Below are positions 7,123 to 14,800 of a DNA stretch of 27,456 nucleotides, piece by piece. Positions within the stretch are counted from its first letter, which is position 1. Every line of letters starts with the position of its first letter. The notes under the pieces were generated by a model, which worked only from the letters and a program-made list of their open reading frames with translations, searched no databases and was not told the DNA's origin. Source of the stretch: CAMYLR01 sp039588915 (lineage in GTDB: Bacteria; Gemmatimonadota; Gemmatimonadetes; JACCXV01; JAHWKZ01); NCBI GenBank assembly GCA_039588915.1, contig JBDGYV010000031.1:1-27456 (forward strand), read 5' to 3'. The translations under genes and the position numbers were made by a program.

Positions 7123-7416
7123 TCACGAAACCCTCGGCATCCCGCAGTGGACGCTCAAGCGCTCGTGTAGCTCCAGCGCCTCGTCGACCGACGAGAGCAA
7201 GGTGGCCAGAGCGAGCAGGAGCGAGGCGAAGTAAGTCGGGAGATTCGTTTCCGCATCGAGGTTGAACATCTGGACGACCCCGTGAGATTTCCCCGCGGGG
7301 GGCAGATGGCTCCACACTTGGAGGACGAGGCTCGCCACGACGAGACCGATCGCGATCACTACGAGCCCGCGCACGAGCAGCGCAGGCTCGAGAGTGACCT
7401 TCCGCGATGCATTCAC
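7123..7416 (-). CDS. Small membrane protein, possibly an internally shortened member of a larger family
   Basis: The 97 residues contain a hydrophobic segment at about 15-35 and a second at about 62-76. Between them is MFNLDAETNLPTYFASLLLA, and near the end SSVDEALELHERL. I recall these two motifs from larger multi-helix bacterial membrane proteins in which more helices separate them, so this copy may have lost the middle and the C-terminus. That comparison is from memory and was not checked. The start is a GTG with only a weak AGG upstream. It lies 49 nt downstream of the next membrane protein gene. Function unknown. Confidence 0.5.
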   Translation of the reverse strand: MNASRKVTLEPALLVRGLVVIAIGLVVASLVLQVWSHLPPAGKSHGVVQMFNLDAETNLPTYFASLLLALATLLSSVDEALELHERLSVHCGMPRVS

Positions 7417-7465
7417 GATCGACCTGCGTGTTGATCAAAGACGCAGGTGTGAGTTGAGCCGGGCC

Positions 7466-7882
7466 TTAGGCAGCCGTTCGCGGTTTGTATACCATCGCCA
7501 CGACTATCCCGAGGATGATCGAGACCACCAAGCCGCTGAAGAGCCACTGCAGCACTAGGCTGTAGGGGATCGGGTAGATCACGTACGAGTCGTAGACCAC
7601 GGGAAGCGTGTAGAACAACGTAATGATCACGCCGAAACGGAGTCCTTCTCCGAGCCCCTTGTTCTCGTAGCCGCGGGCGAAGATATAGCAGAAGAAGAAA
7701 CAGAAAAACGCGCTGGTGACGAAGAAGACCCACATCTTCGAGGTCATCTCGGCTTCGGGCCGCCACACGGCCGCGAGCGATGCGTAGGTGTCTGCGAGCC
7801 ACACCTCGTGGATCAGGTACCCGAGGATCTGGTACACGATGTAGGTCGCCACAAAACTCATAAGCAAGCGTTTCGTGTTCAC
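7466..7882 (-). CDS. Uncharacterised four-helix membrane protein
   Basis: This 138-residue protein has about four hydrophobic helices: roughly residues 6-24, 50-70, 83-103 and 110-130. WRPEAEMTSKMW lies between helices 1 and 2, and SYVIYPIPYSL before helix 4. I do not recognise a named family, though similar small proteins with a WRP segment occur in environmental Gram-negative bacteria. The GTG start at 7882 is well supported by a perfect AGGAGG at 7894-7889, 6 nt away. It lies 18 nt after the DUF6632-like gene, so the two are probably one transcript. Confidence 0.72.
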   Translation of the reverse strand: MNTKRLLMSFVATYIVYQILGYLIHEVWLADTYASLAAVWRPEAEMTSKMWVFFVTSAFFCFFFCYIFARGYENKGLGEGLRFGVIITLFYTLPVVYDSYVIYPIPYSLVLQWLFSGLVVSIILGIVVAMVYKPRTAA

Positions 7883-7888
7883 CGTTTT

Positions 7889-7894
7889 CCTCCT
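7889..7894 (-). promoter_or_regulatory. Ribosome binding site fixing the GTG start at 7882
   Basis: On the minus strand this reads AGGAGG, the full anti-Shine-Dalgarno complement. It is followed by 6 nt and then GTG, which supports GTG over any ATG. Confidence 0.8.
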
Positions 7895-7900
7895 CTTCCG

Positions 7901-8284
7901 TTAGGATGCGGGCTTTCTTTTTGGTGCCAGAACGAGCAACAGCACGCCGACCAGTGCCAGCGCGGGCACGTCGCCCAACAAGTGGCCGCTATCCGCTTCA
8001 TCGCCAAGCGCCTGAAACGCCATGATCAAGGCGTGGACGATGCTCGACCAAGCCGCGAACAGGATCAAGCTGCGGTGCTCAGCCGGGTTGCGCGACGCCA
8101 GCAACATGAAGATCCCGAGCGTCGCGTAGACGCCCATGATCATTACTTCGTACTCGGGCTGATTTGGGACCCAACGCCACCCCTCGGGCCAGATCCGGGT
8201 CATCGGATAGATGCCAACGATGAAGATCAAGCCGAACACGATGAGGGCCAGGCTGAGCGCTTTGTACCGATCGGTCTCGGCCAC
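7901..8284 (-). CDS. DUF6632-like small membrane protein
   Basis: This 127-residue protein has about four membrane helices: residues 8-28, 45-63, 73-93 and 103-121. The segment YPMTRIWPEGWRWVPNQPEY followed by MGVYATLGIFMLLASRNPAEH and a GHLLGDVPAL stretch matches what I know of the DUF6632 family. No function is known for the family. The GTG at 8284 has a GGAGG 6 nt upstream (8295-8291). It is followed by the four-helix protein with an 18 nt gap, and lies 135 nt downstream of the EamA stop. That gap shows no clear terminator. Confidence 0.75.
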   Translation of the reverse strand: MAETDRYKALSLALIVFGLIFIVGIYPMTRIWPEGWRWVPNQPEYEVMIMGVYATLGIFMLLASRNPAEHRSLILFAAWSSIVHALIMAFQALGDEADSGHLLGDVPALALVGVLLLVLAPKRKPAS

Positions 8285-8290
8285 GGGGAA

Positions 8291-8295
8291 CCTCC
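8291..8295 (-). promoter_or_regulatory. Ribosome binding site fixing the GTG start at 8284
   Basis: On the minus strand this reads GGAGG with 6 nt to the GTG. No in-frame ATG lies near the start of the membrane protein. Confidence 0.75.
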
Positions 8296-8419
8296 AACCG
8301 GTGATGGTGAGGGTGGAGTGGGGAGCGGTCCGCAGCCCCTAAGGTCGCTCTCCACAACAGAGGTAGTCAACCGATCGTCTTTTCGGCGGCGAGAAGCGTG
8401 GCTTGGTGGGGAGGTCGTT

Positions 8420-9274
8420 CTAGCTGCGGGTGACAATCCCTGAAGCGACCAGGATCAACGCTCCCCCGGCGACCGCGCCTCCGGTCAGCGAGTCGCCGAG
8501 CAGGGCTATACCCGATGCTGCGCCGACTACGGGCTCCAGATTGATGAACACCCCGGCGCGTCCGGCTTCCATCCGGCCGACGCCCCAGTTCCAGAGCAGA
8601 AACGGCGCCACGGTGCAAGCGGTCGCCAATGTGAGCAGCGCGCCCCAGGCTTGGCCGGAAACGTCGATCGGCGGAAGACCGGACCAACCGATCGTGATCG
8701 GCACCAGCGTCAAAGTGCCGCCGATCAGGATGTAGGCGGTCGCCAACGTGGCCGAGTAGCGGCGGATGAAGCGGAGGCTCAGCAAGACCCACAACGGCAC
8801 GAAGCACATCGAGAGGAACACCAGCCCGTCGCCGGTCCAGTCTCGACTCGGGCCGGGCAGCCCGACCATGATTCCGACCCCGAGGGTCGAGAGGAAGATC
8901 GCCGCCCAGCCCCACGCTCCGAGCCGTTCGCGATGGACCAGAAACGCGGCCAACGCGATGAGCGGTGGCGCCGCACCGATGATCAGCGAGGCGCTAGCGA
9001 CGCTCGTTCGCTCGAGCCCGGCGAACTGGGTCAGCATCGTGAGTGGCACACACAGAGTTCCCGTCAGGAGCAACAGCGGAACATCTCGCCAGCGAGGGAG
9101 CTTACCCATGCGTGCCGCGACCCCGGCCAGCACCACCGAGGCGATCACAAAGCGGTACAGCACAAGGTGCGCGGCGCCCAACTCGACCAGTGCGACCTTC
9201 GCGAACAGGAACGCCAGGCCCCACAACATGCAGGCGGTGGCTACCGCGACCACGGGACGCGAGGGGGTTCTCAT
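8420..9274 (-). CDS. EamA-family (drug/metabolite superfamily) transporter
   Basis: This 284-residue integral membrane protein has ten predicted helices arranged as two EamA repeats. The first repeat starts with LWGLAFLFAKVALVE (family-typical W-x-x-x-x-x-x-K). The second carries the matching end NLEPVVGAASGIALLGDSLT (the N-x-x-P-V-x-x-x-x-x-x-x-x-GE/D motif). Members export amino acids, purines or other metabolites. The substrate cannot be read from the sequence. Its ATG overlaps the stop of a small upstream gene by 4 nt. It is divergent from a CGNR regulator, which is a likely controller. Confidence 0.9.
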   Translation of the reverse strand: MRTPSRPVVAVATACMLWGLAFLFAKVALVELGAAHLVLYRFVIASVVLAGVAARMGKLPRWRDVPLLLLTGTLCVPLTMLTQFAGLERTSVASASLIIGAAPPLIALAAFLVHRERLGAWGWAAIFLSTLGVGIMVGLPGPSRDWTGDGLVFLSMCFVPLWVLLSLRFIRRYSATLATAYILIGGTLTLVPITIGWSGLPPIDVSGQAWGALLTLATACTVAPFLLWNWGVGRMEAGRAGVFINLEPVVGAASGIALLGDSLTGGAVAGGALILVASGIVTRS

Positions 9275-9489
9275 GCCGGTGGCGGCGGGAGAAACGTCGA
9301 TCGGGGCATGCTCTCAGCGTCGAGGATCGCTCGGTGCGCCCCGCGGTTCAGGTGCCGCTCATCGATCGGGAAGAGCGGAAAGCGCAGGTTGGCGATTCCA
9401 GGAATCGGTCGATCGCGCCGGGGGCGCGAAGCCCGTCGTGCGCCGTTGGCCTGCTTCTCGCCATTTGATATCCGAAGCCATCCGAGCAT
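9271..9489 (-). CDS. Small basic protein upstream of the transporter (possible)
   Basis: This 72-residue frame has an ATG start preceded by an AAGGAAGG purine stretch, and its stop overlaps the transporter ATG by 4 nt (ATGA). That layout suggests a real coupled gene. The middle contains IPGIANLRFPLFPIDERH and the end is proline-rich. I recognise no family and see no signal peptide or membrane helix. It could be the remnant of a larger gene or a leader frame. It is the first frame downstream of the strong promoter at 9573-9601. Confidence 0.4.
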   Translation of the reverse strand: MLGWLRISNGEKQANGARRASRPRRDRPIPGIANLRFPLFPIDERHLNRGAHRAILDAESMPRSTFLPPPPA

Positions 9490-9572
9490 TTGGGGACCTT
9501 CCTTTCTCCGTGGTCGGGGGTTTCGGTCTTGACGAGAACCCCCTAACCGGCTAAAATCTATTTGATGGTCAT

Positions 9573-9601
9573 ATTGTACACGACGAATACTAACCTGTCA
9601 A
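9573..9601 (-). promoter_or_regulatory. Near-consensus sigma70 promoter of the transporter operon
   Basis: On the minus strand a perfect -35 TTGACA (9601-9596) and a -10 TACAAT (9578-9573) are separated by exactly 17 nt. Transcription would begin near 9566, about 77 nt before the small gene at 9489. The surrounding sequence is clearly more AT-rich than the rest of the window. It overlaps the upstream region of the divergent CGNR gene. Confidence 0.75.
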
Positions 9602-9608
9602 GGGTATT

Positions 9609-10244
9609 TTGACGGTTAGCTCAAAAACCTTCGAGGATCTCACCCTCGTCGGCGGCCGGCCCAGTCTCGATTTCATCAACACCGAGGGCGGCCAACGGAA
9701 TGGACCCCCCGATTGGTTCGAGAGCTACGCAGACGTCGTCGGATGGAGTGCGTGGGTGGGGCTACTGGAAGCCGAGGTGGCCGCCAGCCTGTTGACGGAG
9801 GCAGGGACAAAGCCCAAGGAAGCGAGCATGGTGTTCGACCGGGCGATCGAACTGCGCGAAGGCTTGTTCCGGGTCTTGCGCTCGGTCCGTGAAGGTCGAG
9901 AACCGGCGGGGGGGGATTTGGCGGTCCTAGATCGCGAGCTCTCGGCCGCGGTCGTGCGGCTCAAGCTCGCGTCGGGCGGAGATCGCTTCGAGTGGCGCTT
10001 TGTCGGTGGTGAGCGCGCACTGGATCGAGTGCTTTGGCCGATCGTCCGTGACGCGGCAGATCTCTTGAGTTCCGACGTTCTCGAACGGATCGAGGAGTGT
10101 GACGGCGACAACTGCACGTGGCTGTTCGTCGATACGAGCCGCAATCATAGCCGTCGCTGGTGCAAGATGGGCGACTGCGGAAACCGCGCCAAAGCCCGCC
10201 GGTATTACCAAAGACACAAACAAAGCACTCGCAGGACCCCGTAG
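9609..10244 (+). CDS. CGNR zinc-finger (ABATE domain) putative transcription regulator
   Basis: This 211-residue protein has an N-terminal ABATE domain starting LVGGRPSLDFINTEGG and a C-terminal CGNR zinc finger. The finger has four Cys as CDGDNC...WCKMGDCGNR with the FVDTSRNHSRRWC linker, followed by the basic helix KARRYYQRHK. The family is regarded as stress-related DNA-binding regulators, and effectors are mostly unknown. The start is TTG at 9609 with AAGGG just upstream, and no ATG or GTG is nearby. Being divergent from the EamA exporter with overlapping control DNA, it probably regulates that operon and itself. Confidence 0.85.
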   Translation: MTVSSKTFEDLTLVGGRPSLDFINTEGGQRNGPPDWFESYADVVGWSAWVGLLEAEVAASLLTEAGTKPKEASMVFDRAIELREGLFRVLRSVREGREPAGGDLAVLDRELSAAVVRLKLASGGDRFEWRFVGGERALDRVLWPIVRDAADLLSSDVLERIEECDGDNCTWLFVDTSRNHSRRWCKMGDCGNRAKARRYYQRHKQSTRRTP

Positions 10245-10277
10245 CGTTCTCCAGCGCGCGTTCGCTATCGTAGCTGG

Positions 10278-12338
10278 GTGAACCTGTCTTTCCTTAGCGC
10301 GGTTGGGCTCCCAGCCCAACTCTTTGTTCGCCGCCTCCGCGCCCAGTTCGCCGGCAACGAAAACGCGTTGTTCTTTGTAGCCGTCTGCATTGTCGGGCTT
10401 CTCGGGGGTCTCGCTGGTGCTGCTTTCCGGTGGTTGTTCGATATGGCGGTCTGGTTGTTCTGGGGTCGGCCCGACGAGCTGATCGTGGCGGCGCTTGGAG
10501 CGCCGCGCTTCTACCGGATCGGCGTCCCAATCCTAGGCGCCGGCGCGGCGGCGGGCTTGGCGATTCTTTTCTCCCGCCTGCGCCGGGACAAGAAGGGGTT
10601 CCCGGAGATCCTCGAGGTCATCTCGATCGGTGGGCAGACGATCCAGCTGTCTTCGGCGCTGGAGCGGGCCTCGTCGTCGCTGATGACGCTCGCCTCGGGT
10701 GGTGCCGTCGGTCGCGAGGGGCCGATGGGCCAGATCGCGGCGGCGATTGGCTCGCGCGTCGGCCGGTCGTTTCGATTCTCAGAGGATCGCGTTCGTATCT
10801 TGATGGCTGCCGGCCTAGCAGCCGGTTTCGCTGCGGCGTACAACACCCCGATCGGTGCCACGTTGTTCGTCATGGAAGTCATTATCGGTTCCTTCAACAT
10901 GCTGTTTTTCGGTCCCGCAATTATCGCGGCCGCGATTTCGACTCTGGTGACGCGTTTCTTCGTTGGACCTGGCCCGATCTACCCGCCGGGATCGGAATAC
11001 GCGATGGTATCGGTTTGGGAGATCATTCCGTACTTGGTGCTCGGTTTTCTCGCCGGATTGGGTGCCGTGCTGTTCCAGATCGCGATGGACCGCATGTACC
11101 GGTTGTGGGATCGGGTAGAGCTCTCGCAGCTAGCACGCATGACGCTCGGTGGCGCGGTTATCGGGTTGCTTGCGGCAGCCTGGCCGTTCGTGTTGGGCAA
11201 CGGCTACCTGCCGATAAACCTCGTGCTCGCCGGGCAGCTGAGCCTGGCGCTCATGGCGACCCTGTTTTTCGTGAAGATGATCGCCACCTCGGCCACGCTC
11301 GCGTCCGGTGGCTCGGGCGGGATCTTCACGCCGACGATGTTTCTTGGCGCTATGATTGGCGGCGTCTTCGGTGGCGCGCTGCATGCCTGGCTCCCGGACC
11401 AGACCGGGTCTGCCGGCGCTTACGCGCTGGCAGGTATGAGTGGATTGGTCGCCGGGACGACGCATGCGCCTTTCCTGGCGATCATCATGATCTTCGAGCT
11501 GACCCAGAACTACGCGATCGTCCTCCCGCTCATGTTGACTGCGGTCGTGGCGTTCTGGACATCGCAGGCGCTGCGTCCGACTTCGATCTACACCGCGGAG
11601 CTTCGACGCCGGGGAATGGAATGGGAGGGGACACCACAGGAACGACTGATGCGATCGCTGTCCGTGCGCGACATCATGCTCCCCAACGTCGAGCTCCACC
11701 CACAGGATCTATCGCTGGAGAAGTTGGTCGAGATCTTCAACGAATCGCGTTGGCTTCAGCTCTACATCGGGGACGAGGACGGACGCTTTGTCGGCATCGT
11801 CGAGCTGCACGAGGTCAAGCGATTCCTCAGCGAACAGGAGGCGGGTCCGCTGATCGCGCTCGATCTTGTCTCCGAGATTCCGGTTGTCACGCCGGAGACC
11901 TCGCTCGTCGAAGTGAACGAGAAGTTGTGGCTGCGGGACTTGGGACAGCTCCCGGTGATCGACAACGAAGTCGATAGGCGATTCGTCGGGATCGTAACGC
12001 GACGTGGCGTGCTAGGTGCGTTTGACCGCGAGGTCCTGCGCCGGAACGCGCTGCTGGCCAAGATGCGAACCGTTGAGGGAACCGGATTCGACTATTTCGA
12101 GCTGCCAGCCGAATCGCAGATGGCGAAGGTGCCGGTGCCCGCCAAGATGGTCGGCAAGTCGCTTCAGGAGGTCCAGTTGCGGCAGCAGTTCGGCGTGAGC
12201 GTCATCGCCATAGAGCGCATGGATATGAGCGGTCGTGAGCAACGGATCGCGCCGCGTGCGGAAACGGTTCTGAAACGCGGCGACGTGTTGGTTGTGATGG
12301 GTGACGAAGCGAGCGTGGAACGGGTGCGAGGGGAGTAG
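10278..12338 (+). CDS. ClC-family chloride channel/antiporter with CBS pair and TrkA-C domain
   Basis: The protein has 686 residues. Residues about 30-430 are the ClC membrane domain. GGAVGREGPMGQ contains E147, the position of the gating/proton-coupling glutamate, and SGGSGGIFTPTMF matches the GxFxP chloride-binding motif. The first ion-site motif is changed to KKGFPEIL rather than GSGIPE. Residues about 455-575 form a CBS pair (VRDIMLPNVEL and RRFVGIVTRRGVL), and about 610-686 a TrkA-C/RCK-C-like domain ending LKRGDVLVVMGDEASVERV. The C-terminal domains suggest gating by nucleotide or other ligand. The GTG start at 10278 lies 33 nt after the CGNR gene. The gene ends 4 nt from a convergent stop. 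Confidence 0.92.
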   Translation: MNLSFLSAVGLPAQLFVRRLRAQFAGNENALFFVAVCIVGLLGGLAGAAFRWLFDMAVWLFWGRPDELIVAALGAPRFYRIGVPILGAGAAAGLAILFSRLRRDKKGFPEILEVISIGGQTIQLSSALERASSSLMTLASGGAVGREGPMGQIAAAIGSRVGRSFRFSEDRVRILMAAGLAAGFAAAYNTPIGATLFVMEVIIGSFNMLFFGPAIIAAAISTLVTRFFVGPGPIYPPGSEYAMVSVWEIIPYLVLGFLAGLGAVLFQIAMDRMYRLWDRVELSQLARMTLGGAVIGLLAAAWPFVLGNGYLPINLVLAGQLSLALMATLFFVKMIATSATLASGGSGGIFTPTMFLGAMIGGVFGGALHAWLPDQTGSAGAYALAGMSGLVAGTTHAPFLAIIMIFELTQNYAIVLPLMLTAVVAFWTSQALRPTSIYTAELRRRGMEWEGTPQERLMRSLSVRDIMLPNVELHPQDLSLEKLVEIFNESRWLQLYIGDEDGRFVGIVELHEVKRFLSEQEAGPLIALDLVSEIPVVTPETSLVEVNEKLWLRDLGQLPVIDNEVDRRFVGIVTRRGVLGAFDREVLRRNALLAKMRTVEGTGFDYFELPAESQMAKVPVPAKMVGKSLQEVQLRQQFGVSVIAIERMDMSGREQRIAPRAETVLKRGDVLVVMGDEASVERVRGE

Positions 12339-12342
12339 CGGC

Positions 12343-13650
12343 CTAGCTGGTCAGCATCCAGCGCCAGAGCTGGCGCAATGTCGGGCGCTTTCCCGTTGCC
12401 AGAATCGACACCCGGTACACGCGACTGCCGATCCAGAGGAACGCAACACAGGTGAAGGCCAGGAACGCCATGGATGCGGCCAGCTCCATTCCGGGCACGT
12501 TCACCATCGTCGCACGGATCGGCATCACGACCGGTGACGTGAAGGGGATGAGCGATCCGGTGACCGAAGTCGGCCCGTCCGGGTCGTTGAGGACCGCGAA
12601 GGCTATGAAGAACCCCATCATGAGCGGCAGGATCAACGGGAATTGCATTTGCTGGACTTCCTGATCAGAGGTCGATGCGGCGCCCACCGCGGCGTACATG
12701 CTGGCGTACAGGAAGAATCCCCCGGCGAAATAGAAGAGAAAGACCAGGCCTATCCATAGCGGGACTTGCGGCAGCTCAAACCCGATCCCTTCGAACTGCT
12801 GCAGAAATCCTCGGCCCAACGTCAACGCGATACCGGCAACGACAGCCCACACTGTGACCTGAAGAATTCCCGCGGCAGCTATGCCGAGCACTTTGCCGGC
12901 CATGAGGTTCTCGGGTCTGATCGAGCTCAGCAGAATCTCCACGATCCGATCCTTCTTCTCCTCTTGAATGCTACGTGCCACCGCGTAGCCGTAGATGATG
13001 ACCAAGAAGTAGATTACGAACCCCATCAACTGGCCCAGCACAACCAGCGGACCGGTGGACCCACGAGCGGCGTCACCGGCCTTCTTAGCCTCGAATCTGA
13101 CCTGTTGAAAGGCTTCGCCTACCGCATCAGGGTCGATGCCCGCGACCTCCAATCGGGTGCGCTGAACGGCGCTCTGAACGGCCGCCCGTATCTCGCTCAT
13201 CTCGCCAAAATTGGTCGCGTTGTTGCCTTCGTATTGGGTCTTGGCGCCGTCGAGCAGACCGTTTGGTAGCCACAGGTATCCGTCGATCGTTTTTGCCGCG
13301 ACCGATTGCTTGAGCGACCCGAGGACCGAGCCGGGACCGGCCAGCGCCAGGCCCCGCACGCTGGCTGGTATCGAAAGGTCGATAACCTGAGTCGTGTACA
13401 GCGTTTTGGAGCGAGCGGTCCCACCAGCTCCGGGATCCGAAAACAGAGCCTCCGATACGCGCTGACCGATCCCGAGGCCAGAGGCGTCAACGATCGCGAC
13501 CGTGCGCTCAGCGCCACCGCTCAGGAAGTAGATCGGCAACACGAAAAAGAGCCCGATCATGATCGGCCCAAACAGCGTGCCGATGATGTACGCCTTGCTC
13601 TTTGCGAAAGTCAGAAACTCACGTCGGACGATGGCCCACGTTCTAGACAT
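12343..13650 (-). CDS. ABC-2 type (NatB-like) exporter membrane protein
   Basis: The protein has 435 residues. One N-terminal helix (SKAYIIGTLFGPIMIGLFFV) is followed by a large external domain of about 170 residues, then about five C-terminal helices. The QEEKKDRIVEILLSSIRPENLMAGKVLGI segment is the typical coupling motif of NatB/YhaP permeases. With the ATPase it would form an exporter of sodium, a small toxic compound or a lipid-like substrate. I chose the ATG at 13650, which overlaps the ATPase stop by 8 nt. A frame extension to 13677 would run further into the ATPase gene. Confidence 0.88.
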   Translation of the reverse strand: MSRTWAIVRREFLTFAKSKAYIIGTLFGPIMIGLFFVLPIYFLSGGAERTVAIVDASGLGIGQRVSEALFSDPGAGGTARSKTLYTTQVIDLSIPASVRGLALAGPGSVLGSLKQSVAAKTIDGYLWLPNGLLDGAKTQYEGNNATNFGEMSEIRAAVQSAVQRTRLEVAGIDPDAVGEAFQQVRFEAKKAGDAARGSTGPLVVLGQLMGFVIYFLVIIYGYAVARSIQEEKKDRIVEILLSSIRPENLMAGKVLGIAAAGILQVTVWAVVAGIALTLGRGFLQQFEGIGFELPQVPLWIGLVFLFYFAGGFFLYASMYAAVGAASTSDQEVQQMQFPLILPLMMGFFIAFAVLNDPDGPTSVTGSLIPFTSPVVMPIRATMVNVPGMELAASMAFLAFTCVAFLWIGSRVYRVSILATGKRPTLRQLWRWMLTS

Positions 13651-14647
13651 CGGCCCGGGTACCCGTCGCGGGGTCAACGCCGACCCGCTCGATAAAGATC
13701 TGTTGGAGCGATGGTTCTACACGCGCAAAGCGCTGGAGTCGGATTCCGTTGGAGACCAACGACGCGAGGAAATCGTTCGAGCCAGCGTTGTCCTCGAGGG
13801 TGACCTCGAGATCGTTCCCGTCGGCCAAAACCCTCGTCACCGTGCTCATCGCCTCGAACTTCTCCACAAGCGTCGCCGTGTCGACGCGACCGACGCCGTC
13901 CAGGGTCAGTGCCACGTGAGTGCCTCCGTGCTCGCGCTTCACTTGATCGACTGGACCGTCGACGACCTTCCGCCCGCCGTCGATGATGCAGACGTGATCG
14001 CATAATCGCTCTGCGTATTCGATCAAGTGGGTGCTCAACAAAATCGTGCGGCCGGTTTGCCGGATATCGGCAATGACTTCCTTGAGCACTCGCTGGTTGA
14101 TCGGATCGAGCCCACTGAACGGCTCGTCCAACACGACGACATCCGGCTCATGCAACACGGCGGCGATAAACTGCAGTTTCTGTTGCATTCCCTTGGAGAA
14201 GTCCTGGACTTTGTCGTCACCGCGGTCTTCGAGACCAAACCGCTCGAGCCAGGCTTCGATCCGGGGCCCGGACTCGCGTGGTGAGACACCCTTGAGTTGG
14301 GCCAGGAACGACAGCATCGGACGAATGTTCATGCTGCGGTAAAGGCCGCGCTCCTCAGGCAGATAGCCGACCCGGTCGAGCAAGTTGCGGCGTACCGGTT
14401 GGCCGAAGACGCGAAGCTCGCCGGCGTCAGGCTCGAGGATTCTGAGCAACAGCCGAATCGTGGTCGTCTTGCCCGCTCCGTTGGGACCGAGAAGACCGTA
14501 GGTGGCACCGCGTGGCACGGCTAGGTCGAGCTCGTCGACGGCGACGAGATCGCCAAACTGTTTGCGCACCCCGATCAGCTCGATCGCGGAATCAGATCGC
14601 CCGTCGTTGACCGTTTCTGGAGTGTGACCCTTGGCCCGATTGAACAC
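13643..14647 (-). CDS. ABC transporter ATP-binding protein (NatA-like)
   Basis: The protein has 334 residues. Walker A is GLLGPNGAGKTTT, the signature is FSKGMQQKLQF (SKGM form, as in NatA-type exporters), Walker B is VVVLDEPFSGLD and the H-loop is LSTHLIEYAE. A C-terminal DUF4162-like region of about 90 residues (VALTLDGVGRVD onward) is typical of this group. I chose the GTG at 14647 because a GGAGG lies exactly 6 nt upstream. The ATG at 14668 is an alternative that places the same GGAGG inside the gene. It is coupled to the permease by an 8 nt overlap and is divergent from the ccm operon. Confidence 0.9.
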   Translation of the reverse strand: MFNRAKGHTPETVNDGRSDSAIELIGVRKQFGDLVAVDELDLAVPRGATYGLLGPNGAGKTTTIRLLLRILEPDAGELRVFGQPVRRNLLDRVGYLPEERGLYRSMNIRPMLSFLAQLKGVSPRESGPRIEAWLERFGLEDRGDDKVQDFSKGMQQKLQFIAAVLHEPDVVVLDEPFSGLDPINQRVLKEVIADIRQTGRTILLSTHLIEYAERLCDHVCIIDGGRKVVDGPVDQVKREHGGTHVALTLDGVGRVDTATLVEKFEAMSTVTRVLADGNDLEVTLEDNAGSNDFLASLVSNGIRLQRFARVEPSLQQIFIERVGVDPATGTRADV

Positions 14648-14653
14648 GCCTTG

Positions 14654-14658
14654 CCTCC
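14654..14658 (-). promoter_or_regulatory. Ribosome binding site deciding the ATPase start
   Basis: The minus strand reads GGAGG, 6 nt before GTG 14647. This favours GTG over the in-frame ATG at 14668. Confidence 0.7.
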
Positions 14659-14688
14659 GACCTTTCATACGGCTGTACCCGCGCCGCA

Positions 14689-14763
14689 CCGATGCCAGTA
14701 TAGGGCCAAGCACCTCAGTCTCGAAAGCGACGCGGCCCACGGTCGCTCGCGGGCTGGCATCGG
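14689..14763. repeat. 10-bp perfect inverted repeat in the divergent ABC/ccm control region
   Basis: CCGATGCCAG at 14689-14698 is the exact reverse complement of CTGGCATCGG at 14754-14763. The arms are separated by 55 nt inside the 153 nt gap between the divergent ATPase and ccmG starts. The spacing suits a pair of regulator half-sites rather than a tight hairpin. Function is inferred. Confidence 0.5.
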
Positions 14764-14800
14764 GTTGGCGGGTCTCACGTTCAAGGCCGAGATTGAACCC

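Noticed and set aside
8325..8357. Imperfect hairpin between the EamA stop and the DUF6632-like gene
   Set aside because: Arms GAGCG/CGCTC are short with a long loop and no T-run, so no terminator is claimed.
10430..11977. Long open frame (over 500 codons) overlapping the ClC gene on the same strand
   Set aside because: It is rich in Arg/Gly with no recognisable motif. The ClC frame carries all family motifs. The overlap is a by-product of high GC content.
12343..14647. Second copy of CcmA/CcmB next to the ccm operon
   Set aside because: The ATPase has the SKGM signature and a long C-terminal domain, and the permease has a large external domain, as in NatAB-type exporters. The real CcmA/CcmB lie at 16271-17736.
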